From the NCBI RefSeq assembly GCF_042453785.1, contig NC_091671.1:11478001-11542000 (forward strand): a DNA stretch of 64,000 nt, read 5' to 3'. This DNA is from Malus domestica. Its lineage: Eukaryota; Streptophyta; Magnoliopsida; Rosales; Rosaceae. The notes beneath the pieces were generated by a model. The model saw only the letters and a program-made list of their open reading frames with translations. It searched no databases and was not told where the DNA came from. How positions within the stretch are numbered: position 1 is the stretch's first letter; each line of letters opens with the position of its first letter. The position numbers were made by a program, and so were the translations under genes. Shown here in pieces: positions 59,071 through 64,000 of the stretch.

Positions 59071-60608
59071 GTTTCCTTTTATTTTACTAATGAATTAAAA
59101 GATTGTGTTCACTGCCTTATAAGACTGTCTAAAAATTGTGTTATGGATAGAGGAAAAGATAATCCAATTGGTTTGTGTGGTTGATTCCATAACATATGAA
59201 AAGCATAGGATGAGGTATATTATTTCTTTGTATGAAGCTTATATCTTTCCTCTCTAGCCATGCAGTTACATTAACTTTATGGGGATTTGCTTGTGTAAAA
59301 TGTGAAGTCTTTTATTTGTCCCCTCTTGCATTGCAATACACTAATGTCACCGGATTTATTTTGCATACCCAGGAATCCATTACCTGATCCCGTGAAGAAT
59401 ATTCTGGAGGAGGGAATAAATCTATACAAGCTTCACACCGCCAAACATGGAAGGTTAGCTGTTTGGACACTATAACATGAAATTAGATTTGACCACCACG
59501 GAGATACTTATTTCATTTTCATTTTCGTTTCCTACTTAATTGGAATTTCGATGAAGCTAAGCTTTTAGCTGTTTGCGTACAGCGTACCATAGTAGCAAGA
59601 CAATTAGAATTTTCCTAGTCATTGTTTAACCTCTGTTGTGGTCGCTTTCATGTGGGAAAACCTTACCTCCTTGCATGTAAACCTGTACTCAGATTGGAGT
59701 CGACCAAGGGAACCTATGCAAAGGAGTGGGCTAAATGGGAGAAACAGTTGCGGGATATTTTATTTGGCAATGCTGAGTATCTGAATTCTGTTCAGGTCGG
59801 TATCATTTTTGCGTATTCTTTTTTACCTTCTGAGCCGTTGATTCCACATTTTCCAGTTCTATTATATTAAACGTCTCTGGAATTTACTTGATGAACCATT
59901 TACTTTTCAGATCACTAAATAAACTTTTTGTGCAATCTTAATGACCTCAGGTTCCTTTTGAGTCTGCTGTAAAGGAAGTGTCAGAACAGCTGAAAAAGGT
60001 CGCAAAAGGTGAGTACAAAACTCCAGATACTGGGAAGAGGAAGTTCGGCGCCATTGTCTTTGCTGCCGTTAGCCTGCCTGTTATGGAAGTCAGTGGTCTG
60101 CTTGATAGCGTAAGTTAATGTTCGCTTTCAATTATTTTTCCTAGTCTGATCACTTATTCAGTGAGATTATGATGACATATCTGTCTCGTGTTTCCTTTCT
60201 TTTTTTCTTTTCGTGCAGTTGGCTGTGAAACATAGTGAAGCCGAAGCTTTCCTCAAAGACAAGCATTTGGATAAACTTAACAAGGCTCATGTTACTCTTG
60301 CACACAAGAGAAGTCATGGTGTTACTGCCGTGGCTAGTTACGGAACCTTCCTTCACAAAACGGTCCCTGTGGATATAACTAAGCTTTTCTTCTCGGATAA
60401 AATGGCTGCATTTGGAGCCAGCCTTGGGTCTGTCGAAGGTGAAAGAGTAGTGTCTAAAAATGAGTGGCCGCATGTCACCTTATGGACTGCAGAAGGGGTT
60501 CCGGCCAAGGACGCCAACAACTTACCCCAATTGCATTCGGAGGGGAAAGCTACCTGCATTGCAATTGACCCACCTGCCACCATTGATGGCACGCTGGAAT
60601 TTTTCTGA
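39717..60608 (+). CDS. RNL: tRNA ligase (plant RNL/RLG1 type), 27 exons
   Basis: Trifunctional ligase that heals and seals 2',3'-cyclic phosphate and 5'-OH ends in pre-tRNA splicing and unconventional mRNA splicing. Exons: 39717-39911, 40591-41061, 41352-41402, 41626-41708, 42355-42454, 45660-45738, 46069-46192, 46443-46549, 52578-52706, 53150-53214, 53322-53486, 53718-53878, 54026-54057, 54493-54662, 55543-55622, 55909-55974, 56069-56358, 56743-56850, 57475-57572, 57999-58059, 58206-58282, 58373-58444, 58533-58609, 59373-59453, 59693-59795, 59951-60109, 60219-60608. They total 3,594 nt in one frame (1,197 aa). The adenylyltransferase has LKHSGSLF (Lys about 243). The kinase P-loop is FPGLPGSAKSAL (about 787-798). 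The cyclic phosphodiesterase has two H-x-T motifs (about 1092 and 1153). The first 60 residues look like a transit peptide. Intron 22 uses a GC donor. Introns 5 and 8 carry a LINE and a Copia element. Exon borders are by eye, guided by family conservation. Confidence 0.92.
41998..42290. repeat. Intron 4 tandem duplication
   Basis: GAGCAAGTTCTGGAACCATT and the following 100 or so bases occur at 42012 and again at 42189, together with AATGTGTTGGATGTTTCCAC-like repeats. This looks like a local duplication of intron sequence just upstream of exon 5. Confidence 0.65.
42642..45531 (-). mobile_element. 5'-truncated L1-type LINE in RNL intron 5
   Basis: Antisense to RNL. It is flanked by a perfect 16-bp target duplication GTTTTTGGCTGAATTT (42626-42641 and 45532-45547) and ends in a short poly(A) tail next to the left duplication. 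The 5' end is truncated, so the endonuclease domain is absent. The intact frame and perfect duplication indicate recent insertion. Confidence 0.92.
42780..45500 (-). CDS. LINE ORF2 fragment: reverse transcriptase and zinc-finger RVT region
   Basis: A single open frame of 906 codons from the first ATG; the frame is open upstream to the element's truncated end. Reverse transcriptase motifs run in order from about residue 160 to 400: FICLIPKKSD, RPISLVTGLYKIMAKTLA, NQGAFVKDRQILDA, LKIDFEKAYDHVEW (first catalytic Asp), GLRQGDPLSPFLF and LQFADDTIFF (catalytic Asp pair). The C-terminal part has the zf-RVT pattern (SKVPPKVKILVWLAAKGKL, CSLCKAKEESVNHIFLHC). It lacks the endonuclease, so it cannot retrotranspose alone, but it could still encode a polymerase if transcribed. 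It has no role in RNL. Confidence 0.85.
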   Translation of the reverse strand: MEGLDVDARRKREELLFRMGDLAYKEEVKWRQRSKVEWEKEGDGNTKFFHRVASGRRKRNYIERLESEVGGVIEDANEIEDHIVKFFKSLFSSNEEACWGLEGINWAPISELEANWIERPFEEAEVQRAVFDCGKDKSPGPDGYSLQMIQQCWDILKANIMKIMEEFYETGIINAVTNETFICLIPKKSDSMKVTDFRPISLVTGLYKIMAKTLASRLKEVLGSTISQNQGAFVKDRQILDAVLIANEVVEEVRQKKEEGLVLKIDFEKAYDHVEWRFLDEVLQRKSFGNRWRKWMQGCLSSANFSVLINGRPRGKFQASRGLRQGDPLSPFLFTLVVDVLSRLMEKAQENHLIKGLCIGQEKVEISHLQFADDTIFFLAEDEGGWNNLLELLKLFCSVSGLKINKAKCYLAGINSDCEKLNRLADSWGCEVGSWPIKYLGLPLGGRPRALKFWDPVVDKMEKRLQSWKKAFLSRGGRLTLIQSVLGSLPTYYMSLFKMPCGVIGRLEKLMKGFLWEGVEEGKKNNLVKWEIVIKSKEEGGLGVGNLRNRNEALLAKWLWRFPKEPHSLWHKVIRSKYGLQDNGWNAFPPIRGSSRSPWKDISIGSQLFLHCCKFEVGNGERVRFWEDGWLDGGPLKEQFPRLFLLSRKHNQNISSFVDLSTNSLSWNFDFRRNLNEAEIEEAARLLQKVEEVRLSQSRMDNRRWKMEASGLFTCKSYCSFLSNNGMMQYFQPHSQIWKSKVPPKVKILVWLAAKGKLNTCDQIQRRSPFICLSPQWCSLCKAKEESVNHIFLHCSYTIQLWWKLFQEVRASWVIPKGCFELLSTKFQALGSGRKAKALWGCLVSAVFWNIWLERNKRIFEDYTGVGVEVLWGRVKYWAALWASVSNVFNNYSISQLLWDLLAAVK
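47238..52309 (+). pseudogene. Copia gag-pol, disrupted
   Basis: Gag starts at 47238 with stops at 47439 and 47637 and a break near 47991. The zinc knuckle near 48215 has lost one of its cysteines (CQIYG where CxxC is expected). The protease motif WLIDSGATFHITND is at about 48353. The integrase zinc-binding start (VWHRRLGHPSS) is followed by a stop at 48763, and the integrase core is split by the TIR element at 49045-49854. Reverse transcriptase is well kept (LDISNALLHGDLKEDVYMQQ, YVDDILVTG) to a stop at 51347. RNase H continues after 51416 (YSDAD, then a stop at 51798). The polyprotein cannot be made, despite the similar LTRs. Confidence 0.88.
49045..49854. mobile_element. TIR element nested in the Copia integrase
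   Basis: The ends read GGCATGTTTACGTAAGGGTA and, reversed, GGCGCGTTTACTAATCCGTA. The flanks ACATTTGT and ATTGTTGCC suggest a mutated 6-8 bp target duplication. About 170 bp of the interior is tandemly duplicated (49327-49497 and 49530-49700, TTTAATAAATAAATAAAACC). No transposase. The class (hAT-like or Mutator-like) is undecided. Confidence 0.6.
58882..59070. repeat. Compound microsatellite in RNL intron 23
   Basis: (CA)n at about 58908-58940, then CATA/TACA repeats, then (TA)n to 59070, preceded by CGCACGCG words. Open frames on both strands are artefacts of the repeat. Confidence 0.9.
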
Positions 60609-61300
60609 GGTTTGATCGGCCAGGCCAGATTGAGCTCGGCATACGATTGGAGTGAAATTTCATTTGACGATGCGGGTGTTCAATGAAGAGAGAACTTAAC
60701 TGCTTAAGTGAAGGAGAAAATTTTGTAAGCCATGAGGAAAAGGAAATTTTGTTGAGTTGATTTCTTTTCAGAGGTTTTGTATACATAAGGCAATTAAAAT
60801 TTTAAAGTCTCAGCGTTGCTTCATCAGCTTTTACCAATTGAGGGGTGTTTAGCCGCGGTCGCATCGCTCGTATCTGTTTACACGATTCGGTATGATTGCG
60901 CAGCTGCAACTCCCCCAAGTTTTATGACACTTGAAATGTTGACACTGCATTTTTTTACATTCTTCCCCTCAGTGGCGCTTCGGCTACTGTAGTAACTGTA
61001 ATTATAATCAAACTCTTGGGAACTATCTAAGCAAAGTAAAATACAGGAAACAATTTCGATGTTTATTTACGCCCCTTGATTCTTCTTCGACTTATTCAAA
61101 AACCGAAGGGTGTGCGAAAACTGCTTTCGTAAAATTTGATTTTTACTCAAAGAAAAGCAACTGCGATGGCGCATTATCCTAAACCAAACAAACAAACAAA
61201 TGGAAGGCTTCATCCTAATTCAATTGATTTACAGCATGCTGAGTGTCTAATTTCATAGCAAGTCTGTGTTGTAGACCTGAACCGACTTTCCGACTTTCCG
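60609..61300. other. Convergent intergenic region
   Basis: 3' flanks of RNL (plus) and of the dehydratase gene (minus). The RNL 3' UTR probably ends around 60800-60830. No further gene is visible. Confidence 0.5.
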
Positions 61301-62101
61301 TCATTCCAAAGTACTCGTTTGTTCTGCAACCAGTGTAGGCAAGATGGCCATAGCCTCACCATCGATGACGGTAGCACCATTCTTGAAGCATGCCGTCTTG
61401 AATTTCACTCTGAACCAAACATTCAAAAACCAGTCAAGTCGGTCTCTGTTTAAGTTATACGAACTGTAGAAGAAGTGCTTTGGCAAAGAATGAGGTGGCT
61501 TACAGATATCTGTTCTTCTGTTCTCTTATGTTAGTTGCTTGTACCTCACCAACTATCTCTTCTCCAATATAGACAGGCAACCTGAAATGCAAGCTTTGGG
61601 AAACATATATAGCGCCGGGCTGGAAACACCACAACAAAATCAAGGAATTAGAACTTCGGTTCTCAACAAATGCAGCCGAAAAAGAAAATTTTCAGCAATA
61701 AATGTAGGAAATGTTCCATGCCGAAGAGCCAACGACAGGAATTTTTAGGAACCATGTGATCACTGTATATTACAAATGAACCAAATCGACAAGTCATGAG
61801 AAGGGAGGATAAAATTATGGAGCATCATACTTACAAAATGAGAAGATATGATCTTGGGGAACAGGGCAGCAACAAGCATCCCGTGAACCAGTCGATCTTC
61901 AAATCCAGCATTTTGAGCAGCCTCGGAATCTAAATGCAGAGGGTTAGAGTCATGACTCACTTTTGAGTACTCCAAAACATCTTCATTGGTGAATACTCTA
62001 TTTTGCTTCAATGTATCTCCACTTCTAAGAAAACCAGCTGCTGCTGATGAAAAACCTCTTAAAGAAAGTAGGTTGACTGAGAGTAAGTTCCGGCCAAGCA
62101 T
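61301..62101 (-). CDS. mtHD: Mitochondrial 3-hydroxyacyl-ACP dehydratase (MaoC-like HotDog)
   Basis: Three exons on minus: 62101-61835, 61619-61504 and 61409-61301, joined in one frame of 492 nt (163 aa). Donors are GTAAGT and GTAAGC, and both acceptors end in CAG. The N-terminus (MLGRNLLSVNLLSLRGFSSAA) fits a mitochondrial presequence. The hydratase motif SHDSNPLHLD (about residues 49-58) supplies the catalytic Asp51 and His56, and HGMLVAALFPKI continues the HotDog helix. The C-terminal half (YVSQSLHFRLPVYIGEE, ATVIDGEAMAILP) completes a single HotDog domain. This is the expected size of the plant mitochondrial type II fatty acid synthase dehydratase (Arabidopsis At5g60335 type), which removes water from 3-hydroxyacyl-ACP. 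The start is the only Met before the presequence. An alternative would be a peroxisomal enoyl-CoA hydratase 2, but there is no C-terminal SKL-type signal. Confidence 0.82.
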
Positions 62102-62309
62102 AACTGTAACCGTTTCTAAACGCTGTCCGACAGTGTATCAACCCGATGAAACTACGTTGATTTTACGCCTTACCAGAATAGCATTGTCCTCTCCATAGAA
62201 AATACAGGTTTGAATGTCTTCTAATCTACTTGCAGTGTATGCTCACCACCTGCACCATCAATCTGCAATTCACACAATGTTTCAGGATCATGGGCAATTT
62301 TTTTTTTGC

Positions 62310-62425
62310 ATAAATTGCTAGGCTCTTGGGAGCAGTCTCCTCATAAATGGGGGTAAGGCTAGCCGACATTCACCTCTCCCAGACCATGCGTAAAGCGGGA
62401 GCCTTGTGCACTGAGTACGATAAAT
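62310..62425 (+). mobile_element. Au-like SINE
   Basis: CTTGGGAGCAGTCTCCTCAT, GGGGGTAAGGCTAGCCGACA, CCTCTCCCAGACCATGCGTA and AAGCGGGAGCCTTGTGCACT appear in order, the layout of the widespread plant Au SINE. It lies a few hundred bases upstream of the dehydratase ATG, in the leader or promoter region. Confidence 0.7.
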
Positions 62426-63530
62426 TGCTAGGCTGAAGTGAAAGCCTTCATTTTTTGCGCACATTATTCCCAAGTTGCTTGTACGAGGCATTGTAACAAA
62501 CACTTGGTGGGCATAAATTTCAACAAAACAAAGGTACACACAGTGATCAAATTGTTCGTTAGGATCCACCCGCGAGATTCCAATTCGACACAGATATGAT
62601 TTATGCTAGTCCAAAACTAAATTGTTGCAAAAATAAAATCTCCATGCAGAATATTACCTGATATTGGCTGCAATAATAATAATGCATCGCTGCGGTCTTT
62701 GTTTTGTTTTTTTGGAGTACAGAGAGGGAGAGAATTAAAGTAAACGTAACCAGCAAATGGGCTACTTGTATTTATTTTTTTATTTGTTTTTTATTTTTTA
62801 TTTTTTTAGTTGTCATTACCAACAAAGCAAACGTATACAAAGAGAGGCCTAATTACAATTAAACATAGAACTGAAACATGGACCCCAAAACAAAAAGGCC
62901 CAACCCAAAGTTTCAGCGCGTAAAAACAGGAGGCCCAAAAACCCCTTGGAAATCGGTTGACACTGTGAGATTCATGTGTTGCATCTTAGAGTTGTTGATA
63001 GCCGTTATAACTGGCACGTAGGAAGGCGTCTACGGCTTTAGGATAGTGACAACATGCATCTATTAATATCACAGGCCAAATCATTTTTTATCTTTTCCTT
63101 TTACTGCTTTATTTATTGATATATGTGTTTAATGCATTTGGGTATTGTCCAATTGATTGAATTTACATGCGTATTATGATCATAATCATTTATATTTTCC
63201 AACAACTAAAACCGTAAATTGTATCTCTACTGTCGTGGAAAACCCTATGAATTTGTATGTGTTGTTATTTTGGTTGTGTGATCAATTATCGCAATTTATT
63301 AATTTCGTAATTTAACAAAAATGTGTTTGCATGTATATGCATCGATTATCTATAATATGTATCTCTATGGTGTTTCGTGATTGAGTTAGGCGGGTGATGA
63401 TTAAAACATATTTTGCCTACATTGCTTGATTATCTCATATTATTGAGATGGTGATAAAACTCAAATGTATCTGAGTCTTATGAGGTCGTCCTTCCTCTTA
63501 CTGGGAAAAACAAGCTTTATTTTTTATGTT
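62426..63530. other. Upstream region of the dehydratase gene and AT-rich flank
   Basis: Probably contains the promoter or leader of the minus-strand gene (up to about 62740). A TTTATTTTT-type low-complexity stretch lies at 62765-62810. No further gene is supported. Confidence 0.4.
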
Positions 63531-63535
63531 TTCGT

Positions 63536-64000
63536 TACCTAGGATCTATCTTGCAAAAGAACGGAGAATTAGATGGAGATCTCAACCATAGAATACAAGC
63601 TGGATGGATGAAGTGGAAGAGTGCATCCGGCGTGTTGTGTGACCACCGTATGCCACTGAAGCTCAAGGGAAAATTTTATAGGACGGCAATAAGGCCGGCG
63701 ATGCTGTATGGCACAGAATGTTGGGCGGTGAAACATCAACACGTACACAAAATGGGTGTAGCGGAGATGCGGATGCTTCGTTGGATGTGTGGGCACACGA
63801 GAAAGGATAAGATTAGGAATGAGGATATCCGGGGTAAAGTAGGAGTAGCCGAAATTGAAGGAAAGATGAGAGAAAATCGGTTACGGTGGTTTGGACATGT
63901 GCAAAGAAGGCCTACTGACGTTCCGATTAGAAGATGCGACTATGGGACAGAGGTTCAGGGCCGAAGGGGTAGAGGAAGACCTAGGAAAACTTTGGAAGAG
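63536..64000 (+). mobile_element. RTE-like LINE reverse transcriptase C-terminus (runs off the right edge)
   Basis: An open frame from about 63536 to the edge reads YLGSILQKNGELDGDLNHRI, then FYRTAIRPAMLYGTECWAVK, MRMLRWMCGHTRKDKIRNED and RENRLRWFGHVQRRP. This is the thumb and C-terminal tail of plant RTE-clade reverse transcriptases. It is strongly 5'-truncated; the 3' end lies outside the window. Confidence 0.75.

Noticed and set aside
58843..59098. Tyr/Ile/Val-rich and His/Thr-rich frames
   Set aside because: Translation of the microsatellite in RNL intron 23.

Overview
The window is nuclear DNA from a flowering plant. It holds intron-rich genes with GT-AG splicing, a plant-type tRNA ligase, an RF-like PPR gene, and a dense nest of plant transposon families (Cassandra TRIM, Harbinger, hAT, Mutator-like, CACTA, L1 and RTE LINEs, Copia, large solo LTRs, tRNA-derived SINEs). 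The repeat families resemble those I associate with Rosaceae such as apple or pear. That placement is an impression from memory, not a search result.

Layout. (1) 1-6 kb: the 5' part of an apparently intact RF-like PPR gene runs off the left edge on the minus strand. A decayed paralogue at 2.0-5.9 kb is split by a 2.2-kb solo LTR. (2) 6-13.5 kb: a degraded PIF/Harbinger element has its transposase broken by a second Harbinger copy and by an LTR-derived element that carries a tandem array of TATA-containing units. (3) 13.9-14.9 kb: a Mutator-like foldback element. (4) 16-30 kb: a tandemly amplified region built on a unit of about 1 kb that carries tRNA-Ser(GCT). Seven tRNA copies are visible, three apparently functional, and the units are interrupted by Cassandra with a nested hAT, by a foldback element, and by a 2.6-kb solo LTR that landed inside one tRNA T-arm. 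(5) 28.4-36.6 kb: a CACTA-like element whose left end lies in the same duplication and which contains a decayed full-length LINE. (6) 37-39.4 kb: a Mutator-like element and small MITEs.

(7) 39.7-60.6 kb, plus strand: the main gene, a plant tRNA ligase (RNL). My 27-exon model keeps one frame from end to end and gives 1,197 aa from the upstream ATG or 1,137 aa from an in-frame internal ATG. Intron 5 holds a young 5'-truncated LINE with an open 906-codon reverse transcriptase frame. Intron 8 holds a Copia element whose termini are TA...TA rather than TG...CA. (8) 61.3-62.1 kb, minus strand and convergent with RNL: a three-exon gene for a mitochondrial HotDog-fold 3-hydroxyacyl-ACP dehydratase. 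(9) The right edge holds a SINE and an RTE-like LINE fragment.

The genes do not form a pathway. RNL acts in tRNA splicing and HAC1/bZIP60-type mRNA splicing, the dehydratase in mitochondrial fatty acid synthesis, and the PPR genes belong to a fast-evolving family of organelle RNA factors. The most unusual structure is the tRNA-Ser(GCT) cluster and its nested interruptions. All splice models, target-site duplications and terminal repeats were read by eye and no database was searched.
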